NCBI RefSeq assembly: GCF_021869535.1
Contig: NW_026262690.1
Span: forward strand, 66,489,995 to 66,553,994
Source: Mytilus californianus
Lineage: Eukaryota; Mollusca; Bivalvia; Mytilida; Mytilidae
Reading direction: 5' to 3'
Length of the DNA: 64,000 bases
Shown here: in pieces, positions 36,414 to 48,559 of the stretch
Position numbering within the stretch: the stretch's first letter is position 1
Layout of the letters: each line of letters starts with the position of its first letter
Position numbers and translations under genes: made by a program
Notes under the pieces: model-generated
Seen by the model: only the letters and a program-made list of their open reading frames with translations
Told to the model about the DNA's origin: nothing
The model's database searches: none

Positions 36414-36635
36414 TTTGCACAATCCTGTGCTATTAAATATTTCTTGCTATTGCGCAATACTGTACAATTGACAATTTCTTGCTATTGCGCAATATTGTGC
36501 TATTGGATATTTCTTGCTATTGCGCAATACTGTGCAATTGAAGATTTCTTGCTATTGCGCAATACTGTGCAATTGAAGATTTCTTGCTATTGTGCAATAC
36601 TGTGCAATTGAAAATTTCTTGCTATTGCACAATAC
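36414..36635. repeat. 35-bp repeat array with ATTGCGCAAT, copy 2
   Basis: Same array as at 34521-34742, shifted by 1893 bp; first full palindrome at 36449-36458. Confidence 0.85.
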
Positions 36636-38306
36636 TTATTATATAATAATTTACACATCCTGTTTGGTGTGTATCTCCTACCATATCATTATTATTTGAT
36701 TTTAAATATAAATCAGAAATAACCAAATTAAAATGGAAAATTTTAAAAGAAACAAAAAAAGAAAAAAAGAAAAAAAAGGAAAAAAAAATAAATCCCCCCC
36801 CCCCAAATTTTTTGAACCCCCATTATGATTCATCACCCCCAAACTCAATCCCAGCCTTCCCTTTGTGGTATGGTACCTTGCAGTACAATTTCAGAGAGAT
36901 CCATACACTTGAACACAAGTTATTGTCTGGAAACTAGAAAAATGCTTATTTTTGGCCCCTTTTTGGCCCCCAATTCCTAAACGTTTCGGGCAATTACCCC
37001 CAAACTCAATTCCAGCTTTCCCTTTGTGATATGGAACCTTGTAGTACAATTTCAGAAATATCCAAACACTTACACACAAGTTATTGTCATGAAACTAGAA
37101 AAATGCTTGTTTTTTGCCCCTTTTTTGGCCCCTAATTCCTAAAATTTTGAGGCAATTACCCCCAAAATCAATTACAGCCTTCCCTTTGTGATATGGAACC
37201 TTGTGGTACAATGTCAGAGAGATCCATACACTTACACACAAGTTATTGTCTGGAAGTTACAAAAATGCTTATTTTTGGCCCCTTTTTGGCCCCTAATTCC
37301 TTAACTGTTGGTACCATAACCCCCAAAATCAATCCCCACCTTCCTTTCGTGGTATTGAACCTTATGGTAAAATTTCATGGAGATCCATTCACTTAAACTA
37401 AAGTTAGAGTGCGAAAACCAATGTGTCTTCGGACGACGCCGGACGACGCCAGACGACGACGACGACGACGACGACGCCAACGTCATACCAATATACGACC
37501 AAAAAATTTTCAATTTTTGCGGTCGTATAAAAATCTAAATACAAGTTTAGATTCAGCATATCAAAGAACCCTAAGAATTCAATTTTTGTTAAAATCAAAC
37601 TAAGTTTAATTTTGGACCCTTTGGACCTTAATGTAGACCAATTTGAAAACGGAACCAAAAATTAAGAATTTAAATACACGGTTAGATTCGGCATATCAAA
37701 GAACCCCAATAATTCAATTTTTGATGAAATCAAACAAAGTTTAATTTTGGACCCTTTTGACCTCAATGTGGACAAAGTTGATAACGGGGCCCAAAAATCA
37801 AAAATCTAAATACATGGTTAGATTCAGCATATCAAAGAACCCCATATATTCAATTTTTGTTGAAATCAAACAAAGTTTAATTTTGGACCCCGATTTGGAC
37901 CAACTTGAAAACTGGGCCCATTATCAAAAATCTAAATACATGTTTAGATTCAGCATATCAAAGAACTCTAAGAATTCAATTTATGTTAAAATCAAACTAA
38001 GTTTAATTTTGGACCCTTTGGACCTTAATGTAGACCAATTTGAAAACGGAACCAAAATTTAAGAATCTAAATACACAGTTTGATTCGGCATATCAAAGAA
38101 CCCCAATAATTCAATTTTTGATGAAATCAAACAAAGTTTAATTTTGGACCCTTTGGACCTCAATGTGGACCAATTTAAAAACGGGGCCCAAAATCCAAAA
38201 ACTAAATACACGGTTAGATTCAGCATATTAAAGAACCCCATGAAATCAAGAATAAAACCCCATTGAAATTGGTCAAGAAATAAGCAATTTATAGGAAGTA
38301 TCTTCT

Positions 38307-38528
38307 TTTGCACAATCCTGTGCTATTAAATATTTCTTGCTATTGCGCAATACTGTACAATTGACAATTTCTTGCTATTGCGCAATATTGTGCTATTGGA
38401 TATTTCTTGCTATTGCGCAATACTGTGCAATTGAAGATTTCTTGCTATTGCGCAATACTGTGCAATTGAAGATTTCTTGCTATTGTGCAATACTGTGCAA
38501 TTGAAAATTTCTTGCTATTGCACAATAC
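38307..38528. repeat. 35-bp repeat array with ATTGCGCAAT, copy 3
   Basis: Same array in the third tandem unit; first full palindrome at 38342-38351. Confidence 0.85.
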
Positions 38529-39412
38529 TTATTATATAATAATTTACACATCCTGTTTGGTGTGTATCTCCTACCATATCATTATTATTTGATTTTAAAT
38601 ATAAATCAGAAATAACCAAATTAAATGGAAAATTTTAAAAGAAACAAAAAAAGAAAAAAAGAAAAAAAAGGAAAAAAAAATAAATCCCCCCCCCCAAATT
38701 TTTGAACCCCCATTATGATTCATCACCCCCAAACTCAATCCCAGCCTTCCCTTTGTGGTATGGTACCTTGCAGTACAATTTCAGAGAGATCCATACACTT
38801 GAACACAAGTTATTGTCTGGAAACTAGAAAAAAATGTGTTTTTGGCCCCTTTTTGGCCCCAAATTCCTAAACGTTTAGGGCAATTACCCCCAAACTCAAA
38901 CCCAACTTTCCCTTTGTGATATGGAACCTTGTAGTACAATTTCAGAAAGATCCATACACTTACACACAAGTTATTGTCATGAAACTAGAAAAATGCTTGT
39001 TTTTTGCCCCTTTTTTGGCCCCTAATTCCTAAAATTTGGAGGCAATTACCCCCAAAATCAATCCCAGCATTCCTTTAGTGATATGGAACCTTGTGGTACA
39101 ATGTCAGAGAGATCCATACACTAACACACAAGTTATGTCTGGAAGTTACAAAAATGCTTATTTTTGGCCCCTTATTCCTTTACTGTTATTACCATAACCC
39201 CCAAAATCAATCCCAACCTTCCTTTTGTGGTATTGAACCTTGTGGTAAAATTTCATAAAGATCCATTCACTTAAACTAAAGTTAGAGTGCGAAAACCAAT
39301 GTGTCTTCGGACGACGGCAGACGACGCCTTAGACGACGTCGACGCCGGACGACGACGACGCCAACGTCATACCAATATACGACCACAAAAATTTTTGCGG
39401 TCGTATAAAAAT

Positions 39413-39939
39413 AAAAATTTCTTTGCAACCATAAAAGTAAAATAGAAAATGACATCATAATCATAGCTAAAAATAAACAAAAATTTTTTTATTGGCAAGT
39501 TTTAAATGGAGTTTATTATACTAAAACAATAAATTTGCAACCATAAACATGATAAAACCCCATTTAAACACATCATAAAAGTATTAAATAATTCAACTAC
39601 ATCATAAGGCTATAAAAATAGAAAATGACTTCATAGTCAAGGCTAAAGGTAAACAAAAAACCTTCAGCAGCAAAATTTTATATTGGCAAATTTCCAATGA
39701 AGTTTATTACACTAAAATTGTTGGCAAATTTCCAATGCATTTATTAACAATAAAGTTATTGGCAAATTTCCAATTTACATAATTTAAAAGCAGTGTAGAT
39801 GAGATATTTAAATGAGTTTGAATTACCAACCTTACACTGCTTTTAAATAATGTTCTTTACTCAATTATTTGTCTATTAAAAGAAACCCTTGTTTTTTAAC
39901 CTTTTTTCCCCTTATTCCTTAAACATTAGAGCCATAACC

Positions 39940-39973
<34 letters not shown>

Positions 39974-41178
39974 AGCCAATTATTACTTTCCAATGTAACC
40001 TAAATTTCCAATATACATAATTTTAAATTTCAATTCCTCATGATATATAACCGTATCATTATTATTTTCTTTCATATATAAATCTGAAACAACCATCTTT
40101 AAATGGAAAATTTTAAAGAAAAAAAAAATGAAAAAAAAAAATCCTACCTCCCACACATTTTTTCAACCCCCTTTTGATTCATCATCCCCCACCTCAATCA
40201 CAACCTTCAATTTGTGGTACGGTACATTGCAATACAATTTCACAGAGATCCATACACTTGAACACAAGTTTTTGTTGCAAACTAAAAAAATCCTTATTTT
40301 TGACCAATATTTGGCCCCTTATTCATAAATGTTTGAGCAATTAACCCCAAAACTCAATTCCTACTTTCTCTTCATGATAAAAAATAACTAACTTAAAATG
40401 TAAATTTTAAACAAAAAAAAAAGGAAAAAAAAAAATTACCCCTTTTTTGACAAACGCCCCCCTTATGATTCATCACCCCCACCCCCCTTTCCCCCCAAAC
40501 CAAGCTCAATAACAGCCTTGCCTTTGTGGTATGGTACCTTGTAATACAATTTTAGAGAGATCCATACACTTGAACACAAGTTATTGTCTAGAAACTAAAA
40601 AATGCTTATTTTAAACCCCTTTTTAGGCCCCTTATTACTAAACGTTTTGGGCAATTACCACAACACTCAATTCCACCTTTCCCTTTGTGAAATGGAACCT
40701 TGTAGTAAAATTTCAGAAAGATCCATATACTTACACACAAGTTATTGTCATGAAACTAGAAAAATGCTTGTTTTTTGCCCCCTTTTGGCCCCTTATTCCT
40801 AAAATTTTGAGGCAATTAACCCCAAAATCAATCCAAGCATTGACCCTTTGTGATATGGAATCTTGTGGTACAATGTCAAAGAGATCCATATGCTAACACA
40901 CAAGTTATGTCTGGAAGTTACAAAAATGCTTATTTTCGGCCCCTTTTTGGCCCCTAATTCCTTAACTGTTGGTACCATAACCCCAAAAATCAATCCCCAC
41001 CTTCCTATGGTGGTATTGAACCTTATGGTAAAATTTCATAGAGATCTATTCACTTAAACTAAAGTTAGAGTGCGAAAACCATTGTGTATTCGGACGACGA
41101 CGACGACGACGACGACGCCAACGACGCCAACGTCATACCAATATACGACCTCAAAATTTTTTTGCGGTCGTTTAAAAA
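39413..41178 (+). repeat. Further D-family tail material with a mutated terminal hairpin
   Basis: After about 500 bp of other sequence with repeated TTGGCAAATTTCCAAT blocks, D-type A-rich/C-rich tracts and about 160-bp units resume (40130-41070). A GAC microsatellite (about 41092-41117) and a hairpin with a damaged arm (GCGGTCGTTT, about 41164-41173) end the module. It has no head. Confidence 0.6.
39941..39971 (+). repeat. 31-bp homopolymer C tract
   Basis: An uninterrupted run of C. Length in the living genome is uncertain because such runs are hard to sequence. Confidence 0.8.
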
Positions 41179-41936
41179 TAACCAACTTAAAATGGAAAAT
41201 TTTAAAAGAAACCAAAAAAGGAAAAAAAAATAAATCCCCCCCCAAAATTTTTTGAACCCCCATTATGATTCATCACCCCCAAACTCAATCCCAGCCCTCC
41301 CTTTGTGGTATGGTACCTTGCAGTACAATTTCAGAGAGATCCATACACTTGAACACAAGTTATTGTCTGGAAACTAGAAAAAAATGTGTTTTTTGGCCCC
41401 TTATTGGCCCCAAATTCCTAAACGTTTAGGGCAATTACCCCCAAACTCAAACCCAGCTTTCCCTTTGTGATATGGAACCTTGTAGTACAATTTCAGAAAG
41501 ATCCATACACTTACACGCAAGTTATTGTCATGAAACTAGAAAAATGCTTGTTTTTTGCCCCTTTTTTGGCCCCTAATTCCTAAAATTTGGAGGCAATTAC
41601 CCCCAAAATCAATCCCAGCATTCCTTTAGTGATATGGAACCTTGTGGTACAATGTCAGAGAGATCCATACACTAACACACAAGTTATGTCTGGAAGTTAC
41701 AAAAATGCTTATTTTTGGCCCCTTTTTGGCCCCTAATTCCTTTACTGTTATTACCATAACCCCCAAAATCAATCCCAACCTTCCTTTTGTGGTATTGAAC
41801 CTTGTGGTAAAATTTCATAAAGATCCATTCACTTAAACTAAAGTTAGAGTGCGAAAACCAATGTGTCTTCGGACGACGACGACGCCAACGTCATACCAAT
41901 ATACGACCACAAATTTTTTGCGGTCGTATAAAAATT
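41179..41936 (+). repeat. Headless D-family tail module
   Basis: Begins ATAACCAACTTAAAATGG, continues through about 160-bp units and a short GAC tract and ends at the hairpin with TGCGGTCGTAT (41919-41929). Closely similar to the right part of the unit at 38580-39412. Confidence 0.65.
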
Positions 41937-42285
41937 TACAAAAAATTGTTAAAAATTGACTATTAAGGGCAATAACTCCTAAAGGGGTCGACTGACAATT
42001 TTGGTCATGACAACTTATTTGTAGATCTTACTTTGCTGAACATTATTGCTGTTTACAGTTTATCTCTATCTATAATAATATTCAAAATAATAACCAATAA
42101 AATGCTTCGCTGGGGCGCAGCTTGATACGACCGCAGAGGTCGAACCCTGAACAGTTGGGGCAAGTATGGACACAACATTCAAGCTTGATACAGCTCTGAA
42201 TTTGGATTGTTATTAAATATTTGACACAGCATAGGTTTCTGACACAGAAAGAATGTGGTCTAAGATCTTGAATTTTTTTAATTTA

Positions 42286-43508
42286 CCGTTCCTACTCGCT
42301 TATTAGTCGGAAAATTGGGAGTAAAATTCATAATCCAGAGAGGGGGACCGACTAATAGACGAGATCTAGCGACCAGAGGAAAAATCCAAGCTTGAGAAAA
42401 GTGGTCAGGAGTGAATTTCCTGGTCAAAACTACGTTTTTGATTGCCAAACCTACATAAATCAATAAATAAAAAGTTTTAGTTGAAAATAAATGACTACAA
42501 TACTGTCTTTGTGTTTTATTTGTTCTTTGGTTAACATTTTCTGCAAATTCGTGTTGAAATTCTACTGTTTCCGGTTTGTGTATTGATTTTCATGGTCACA
42601 TGGTTTTCCTATAAACCCAAAAGAAGAGCCAAGAACCAAAAATGAAAAGGAGATAACAATGTACCAAATATGTGAAAGGATGTTTTCAGCGGAGTTATTG
42701 TGTCATTATTGTGATATCATGATATCAATTCAATGCTTATAAATCATATAATAATCAAAAAATAATTTTAAGATTCATTCCCAAAATCAAAATATTATTC
42801 ATTAAAGTGTCTCAGGTAAACAAAAATTACAAAATTGATTGACAAGCCAATATAATCCACTGATAACCCCAATTAAGAGACAAAGAGTTGTATTTACTAA
42901 AGGTGTGAAAACTATCAGTGATAGGTAAACAGATGACACTAATGAGTTGGAGTTAGTTATTTTAATATATTGATTAGCTTCACTTAATTTTTTTAATCCT
43001 TTAATCATCACAATATAATAAGAATTATGAAGTGTACATGCTCATTTAACACCGAGTTATGTATGCTGTGAAAAATATTTTCATCAAGTGTTGATTGACT
43101 TTAAATTTTTCAGGTTCATATTGGTTTATATTGGCTTTTCTCAAACAATAGGTTGTTAGTCATACCCTACAAAATCATTGATGCATTACGTAAACAACAC
43201 ACGGCTAATCAAACATTTGAACAGTGAACAAAACAAGAGAAATGAATATATCTTTATTATTAACAGCAATATAAATTATCATGATGAGCATCAACTAAAT
43301 TCAAACCAAACAAACATTAATGCAGAAATGAATAATATTATTCCTGGATTTGCATTGGTTTTCCCGGCATTCAGTTACTGTCAGCTGAAAAAAAAAATGC
43401 CCAAATTTTGTCCGACTTATACGAGGGTCAAGACTAAATCCTTAGAATTTGGAGCTGAAAAGGGCACCCGACTTATAGTAGGATCGACTATTAGGCGAGT
43501 TTCTACGG
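42286..43508. mobile_element. 1.2-kb TA-flanked DNA transposon, non-autonomous
   Basis: Inserted into the D head flank; the uninterrupted sequence is seen at 47761 (TTTACCTATTATGG). TA is duplicated at 42284-42285 and 43509-43510. Ends are inverted: CCGTTCCTACTCGC.TTATTAGTCG at the left and the reverse complement CCGTAGAAACTCGCCTAATAGTCG at the right. The TA target and TIR style suggest a Tc1/mariner-pogo (Tigger-like) relative. A plus-strand frame at 43178-43801 runs from the insertion into the flanking minisatellite and is not a transposase. Confidence 0.65.
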
Positions 43509-43519
43509 TACCTATTATG

Positions 43520-45010
43520 GTCCAATGTCCAAAATCAAAATACATGGTTAGATTCAGCATATCAAAGAACCCCATATATTCAATTTTTGTTAAAATTAAG
43601 CAAAGTTTAATTTTGGACCCCAACTTGGACAAACTTGAAAACTGGGCCCATAATCAAAAATCTAAACACATGTTTAGATTCAGCATATCAAAGAACCCCA
43701 AGAATTCAATTTTTGCTAAAATCAAACTAAGTTTAATTTTAGACCCTTTGGACCCTAATGTAGACCAATTTAAAAAACGGGACTTAAAATTAAAAATCTA
43801 AATACACAGTTAGATTTTGAATATCAAAGAACCCCAATAATTCAATTTTTGATGAAATCAAACAAAGGTTTATTTTGGACCCTTTTGACCTCAATATGAA
43901 CCAATTTGATAGTGGGGCCCACAAATAAAAAATCTAAATTCATGGTTAGATTCAGCATATCAAAGAACCCCATATATTCAATTCTTGTTGAAATAAAAAA
44001 AAGTTTAATTTTGGACCCCAACTTGGACCAACTTGAAAACTGGGCCCATAATCAAAAATCTAAACACATGTTTAGATTCAGCATATCAAAGAACCCCAAG
44101 ATTTCAATTTTTGTTAAAATCAAACTTAGTTTAATTTTGGACCCTTTGGACCTCAATGAAGACCAATTTAAAAAACGGGACCCAAATTAAACATCTAAAA
44201 ACACGGTTAGATTTGGCATATCAAAGAATCCCAATAATTCAATTTTTGATGAAATCAAACAAAGTTTAATTTTGGACCCTTTTGACCTCAATATGAACCA
44301 ATTTGATAGAGGGGCCTACAAATAAAAAATCTAAATACATGGTTAGATTCAGCATATCAAAGAACCTCATATATTCAATTTTTGTTGAAATCAAACAAAG
44401 TTTAATTTTGGACCCCAATTTGGACCAACTTGAAAACTGGGCCCATAATCAAAAATCTAAATACATGTTTAGATACAGCATATCAAAGAACCCCAAGAAT
44501 TCAATTTTTGTTGAAATCAAACAAAGTTTAATTTTGGACCCTTTGGACCTTAATGTAGACCAATTTAAAAAACAGGACCCAAAATTAAAAATCTAAATAC
44601 ACAGTTAGATTTGGAATATCAAAGAACCTCAATAATTCAATTTTAGATGAAATCAAACAAAGTTTAATTTTGGACCCTTTTGACCTCAATATGAACCAAT
44701 TTGATAACGGGGTCCACAAATAAAAAATCTAAATACATGGTTAGATTCAGCATATCAAAGAACCCCATTTATTCAATTTTTGTTGAAATCAAACAAATTT
44801 TAATTTTGGACCCCAATTTGGACCAACTTGAAAACTGGGCCAAAAATCAAAAATCTAAATACATGTTTAGATTCAGCATATCAAAGAAACTCATATATTC
44901 AATTTTTGCTAAAATCAAACAAAGTTTAATTTTGGACCCTTTGGACCTTAATGTAGACCAATTTGAAAACTGGACCCAAAATTAAAAATCTAAATACACT
45001 GTTAGATTCG
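43520..45010 (+). repeat. 126/135-bp minisatellite with continuous reading frame
   Basis: Units begin AAATCTAAATACATGGTTAG and contain TCAGCATATCAAAGAACCCC and GTTTAATTTTGGACC. Most units are multiples of three, so the same frame stays open through two or three units and translates to repeats of about 42 residues (RFSISKNPIYSIFVEIKQS, LILDPNLDQLENWAHN). Equivalent arrays are at 33480-34450, 35635-36350, 37528-38240, 47770-48555, 48770-50870, 53480-53875 and 55300-55730. I see no sign of selection, start or splice context that would make it a gene. Confidence 0.8.
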
Positions 45011-45440
45011 GCATAACAAATAAATAAATGTGATCAAAGATTTTACAAATCTAATGCGCCATACTTTACTTCTTGAAATTTTTCAATATTTGAAATTTGA
45101 AAAAAAAATAATATTTGAAGAATAATTCTTTTTAATTTCTGAAATCTGAAATGAGAAAAAATTGACCCCCCACAATTTCTTTTTATCCCCCCCCCCCTTT
45201 TTTTCCCCCAAAAAATTCTTTCCCTCAAGATATGGCCATAATCTCAATTCAAATTTCCAATGGAGTTGGCAACCATAATTACCCATTTAAATTTACCATA
45301 GTGCTAACTTAATCTATTTTATAATAGAATTAAAAATATAGTGTCAAATCTTTCATATGGATTTTTTTGTAAAAAAAAAAGATGCAACATTTGCAGATAT
45401 TTTTACTGGTCTTCCTTTAAAAATATGCATTTCTTTAAAC

Positions 45441-45516
45441 ATAATTTAAAAGCAGTGTAAGGGAAGTAACCAAAACGTTGTATTTGGATTACCTCCCTTA
45501 CACTGTTTTAAATTAT
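45441..45516. mobile_element. 80-bp palindromic MITE-like element
   Basis: Arms ATAATTTAAAAGCAGTGTAA and its complement TTACACTGTTTTAAATTAT around a short centre. It is the first of a pair; the partner is at 45547-45622. Further pairs are at 54677-54752 with 54783-54858 and at 55953-56028 with 56060-56134, and a diverged single copy is near 39779-39848. Confidence 0.75.
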
Positions 45517-45546
45517 CTTTATTGTTCATTAACCATTACTTTATAC

Positions 45547-45622
45547 ATAATTTAAAAGCAGTGTAAGGGAGATAATTTCAATGATGTATTTGATTTATCT
45601 CCCTTACACTGCTTTAAATTAT
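45547..45622. mobile_element. 80-bp palindromic MITE-like element, partner copy
   Basis: Same arms as the neighbour at 45441-45516 but a different centre (AATTTCAATGATGTATTTG). The two copies are 30 bp apart and in the same layout in all three pairs, which shows that the pair was copied as a unit. Confidence 0.75.
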
Positions 45623-46070
45623 GTTTTGTACTAAAGTATTTGTCCATTAACCAGGACAACCTTGTTTTTCCCCTTTTTTGCCCCTAATTCCTAAACTGTT
45701 TGAGCCATAACCCCCCAAAGCAAATCCTAACCATCCCTTTGTGGTATGGAAACTTGTAGTATAATTTCAAAGAGATCCATACACCGTTCCACAGTTATTG
45801 TCTGGAAACTAGAAAATGCTTATTTTTGGCCCCTTTTTGGCCCCTAATTCCTTAACTGTTGGTACCATAACCCCCAAAATCAATCCCAACCTTCCTTTTG
45901 TGGTATTTAACCTTATGGTCAAATTTCAAAAAGATCCATTCACTTAAACTAAAGTTAGAGTGCGAAAACCAATGTGTCTTCGGACGACGACGCCGGACGA
46001 CGACGCCGGACGACGACGCCAACGTCATACCAATATACGACCACAAAATTTTTTTGCGGTCGTATAAAAA

Positions 46071-46470
46071 CTGCAAAATTTCCTTAAAATTAACAATTCA
46101 GGGGCAGCAACCCAACAACGGGTTGTCAGATTTGTCTGAAAATTTGAGGGCAGATAGATCTTGACCTGATAATCAGTTTTACCCTATGTCAGATTTACTC
46201 TAAATGCTTTGGTTTCAGAGATATAAGCCAAAATCTACATTTTACCCCTATGTTCTATTTTTAGCCATGGCGGCCATCTTGGTTGGTTGGCGGGGTCATC
46301 GGACACATTTTTCAAACTAGACACCCTTATGATGATTGTGGCCAAGTTTGGTTAAATTTGGCCAAGTGGTTTCAGAGGAGAAGATTTTTGTAAAAAGCTA
46401 TCGACGACGGACGAGGGACGCCAAGTGATGAGAAAGCTCACTTGGCCCTTCGGGCTAGGTGAGCTAAAAA
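46071..46470 (+). mobile_element. Dispersed bivalve element, family E, ending in a hairpin
   Basis: Begins directly after the D tail. Contains GGCGGCCATCTTGGTTGG and CAAGTGGTTTCAGAGGAGAA, then a short GACGACGG tract and the 31-nt hairpin AGCTCACTTGGCCC / GGGCTAGGTGAGCT with a TTC loop (46435-46465), followed by AAAAAT. The arms differ at two positions, both compatible with G-U pairs. I recognise the sequence as a common mussel repeat. Confidence 0.65.
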
Positions 46471-47265
46471 TTACGCATTCCACACATATTAACATACTTT
46501 TGGTTAAGATATTTTTTATTAATGTTTATATTTCCTTTTTAATGCTTTGTTTCAATTTATAAGTTAATGTTGCTCAACCATGTCTATTACACTAACATAA
46601 AATAATTATATTATTTCCAAGCTTAACGGTTAAATGAATATATCTTTTTAATGAAAAATAATTAATTTCATGAACATGATAACAGAGTAGTTTTTTTAAT
46701 TGAATTGTATATACAGTATAAACATGTAACATACACTAAGAGGTTCCTGACTGGTAATATACATATTTATACTGCACTCATTCTATTTGAGCAGTCAAAA
46801 TGCGTTGACTGTATATTGCTATGTCATATACAGTCACTGACCCGATATCACTTTTCCTCATGAATATTTAAATAGAAGTTGCCAAAACTATATTTAATTA
46901 TTCATACGACCTCTTCAACCTGTTCTTGTTTCCAATGTATACAATGAAGCGTGGAACGACCCAAACTTATTTCTTTTACAATTTTTGGAAACCATATTTC
47001 ACTTGTTAATATTTTTTGTTTGAAACCTATATATCATTATGTTTTATGCTTATTGTTGATATTTTAGTCCATACTCAAACGAATTCCTTCACCATTGATT
47101 GTGGGTTTCAACAGGTAATGTACATTTCATTGCGTTGTCTATTTCTCCGCCTGATACCGGTATAAGGCCTTTTTAAAGGGGGATTTTTCCAATATTTAAA
47201 TCAAATAAATAACATTTACACAATAAACAACAATTGAAAATGTTTTTTTCTAGATTGCAGTATAA

Positions 47266-47414
47266 AGACAATAATAGTGCATTGACTTGACATATCAACG
47301 ATATAAGGATTCGGACCGAAACGGGGAAAAAGCTCGGCGGAGCCTCGCATTTCCCCGTTTCTAAGCCTCATCCTTATATCGTTGATATGTCAAGTCAATG
47401 CACTATTATCGTCT
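47266..47414. repeat. Long, nearly perfect inverted repeat with GC-rich loop
   Basis: Arms 47266-47310 and 47370-47414 are 45 bp each with one mismatch. Inside, CGAAACGGGGAAA and TTTCCCCGTTTC pair again, so the whole 149 bp can fold into one long hairpin around GCTCGGCGGAGC. GC content of the loop is far above the surroundings. Confidence 0.85.
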
Positions 47415-47586
47415 ATATATAGTGTATATGCAGGGAGGTTGATATGCATGCATCTAAATTAGAGGACATACAGAATCAAAAGATATTTTTTATGTTCATA
47501 TTAATAGAAGGGTTAATATACTGGTCTGCTTTCATTTCATTGTTCTTGTATTTTGATAAATTCTTAAAAAAAAAAAAAAAAAAAAA

Positions 47587-48559
47587 TCCTTCGCTGGGCG
47601 CAGCTTGATACGAACGCAGAGGTCGAACCCTGAACAGTTGGGGCAAGTATGGACACAACATTCAAGCTTGATACAGCTCTGAATTTGGATTGTGATTAAA
47701 TATTTGACACAGCATAGGTTTCTGACACAGAAAGAATGTGGTCTAAGAACTTCAATTTTTTTAATTTACCTATTATGGTCCAATGTCCAAAATCAAAATA
47801 CATGGTTAGATTCAGCATATCAAAGAACCCCATATATTCAATTTTTGTTGAAATCAAACAAAGTTTAATTTTGGACCCCAACTTGGACCAACTTGAAAAC
47901 TGGGCCCATAATCAAAAATCTAAACACATGTTTAGATTCAGCATATCAAAGAACCCCAGAAATTCAATTTTAGTTAAAATCAAACTAAGTTTAATTTTGG
48001 ACCCTTTAGACCTCAATGTAGACCAATTTAAAAAACGAGACCCAAAATTAAAAATCTAAATACACGGTTAGATTTGGCATATCAAAGAACCCCAATAATT
48101 CAATTTTTGATGAAATCAAACAAAGTTTAATTTTGGACCCTTTTGACCTCAATATGAACCAATTTGATAGCGGGCCCACAAATAAAAAATCTAAATACAT
48201 GGTTAGATTTAGCATATCAAAGAACCCCATATATTCAATTTTTGTTGAAATCAAACAAAGTTTAATTTTGGACCCCAATTTGGACCAACTTGAAAACTGG
48301 GCCAAAAATCTAAAATTTAAATACATATTTAGATTCAGCATATCAAAGAACCCCATATATTCAATTTTTGTTGAAATCAAACAAAGTTTAATTTTGGACC
48401 CCAACTTGGACCAACTTGAAAACTGGGCCCATAATCAAAAATCTAAACACGTGTTTAGATTCAGCATATCAAAGAACCCCAAGAATTCAATTTTTGTTAA
48501 AATCAAACTAAGTTTAATTTTGGACCCTTTGGACCTTAATGTACGGTAGACCAATTTAA
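47587..48559 (+). mobile_element. Family D element without tail
   Basis: Head ATACGAACGCA (47608-47618; one change from consensus) after a run of A, conserved flank, then six minisatellite units ending abruptly at GGTAGACCAATTTAAA where another head begins. Confidence 0.7.

Larger units (their letters stand above)
33262..39412 (+). mobile_element. Family D element, triplicated 1.89-kb body
   Basis: Head: AAATGCTCCGCAGGGCACAGC, then ATACGACCGCA (33294-33304), then GGTCGAACCCTGAACAG and a conserved 180-bp flank. The body occurs three times in tandem (about 33741-35634, 35635-37527, 37528-39412), offsets 1893 bp. Each body has 126/135-bp minisatellite units, a 35-bp repeat array, A-rich and C-rich tracts, about 155-165-bp units containing TTTGGCCCCTTTTTGGCCCC, a GAC microsatellite and a hairpin ending TGCGGTCGTAT plus AAAAA. 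The tail arm is the exact reverse complement of the head motif. No transposase is encoded. Confidence 0.75.
33741..39412 (+). repeat. Three tandem 1.89-kb repeats
   Basis: Unit boundaries fall right after the terminal hairpin: TGCGGTCGTAT at 35625-35635, 37518-37528 and 39396-39406. Units 2 and 3 share private variants against unit 1 (for example AAGAACTCTAAG), so the last duplication copied unit 2 or 3. Unit 3 has diverged more in its right part. Confidence 0.85.
42095..46070 (+). mobile_element. Family D element with nested DNA transposon
   Basis: Head motif ATACGACCGCA (42125-42135) and conserved flank; interrupted at 42286-43508 by a TA-flanked insertion; then about eleven minisatellite units (43520-45010), a region with two 80-bp palindromes, a D tail unit, a GAC/CGG microsatellite (about 45985-46020) and the terminal TGCGGTCGTAT (46055-46065). 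Head and tail motifs are exact reverse complements. Confidence 0.7.

Noticed and set aside
39941-39971. C31 tract as a telomere-like or i-motif structure
   Set aside because: A plain homopolymer inside D-type C-rich tracts; its exact length is unreliable.
43178-43801. 207-codon plus-strand frame, the longest in the window
   Set aside because: It crosses the right end of the TA-flanked insertion and continues into the D minisatellite. No transposase motif is visible.
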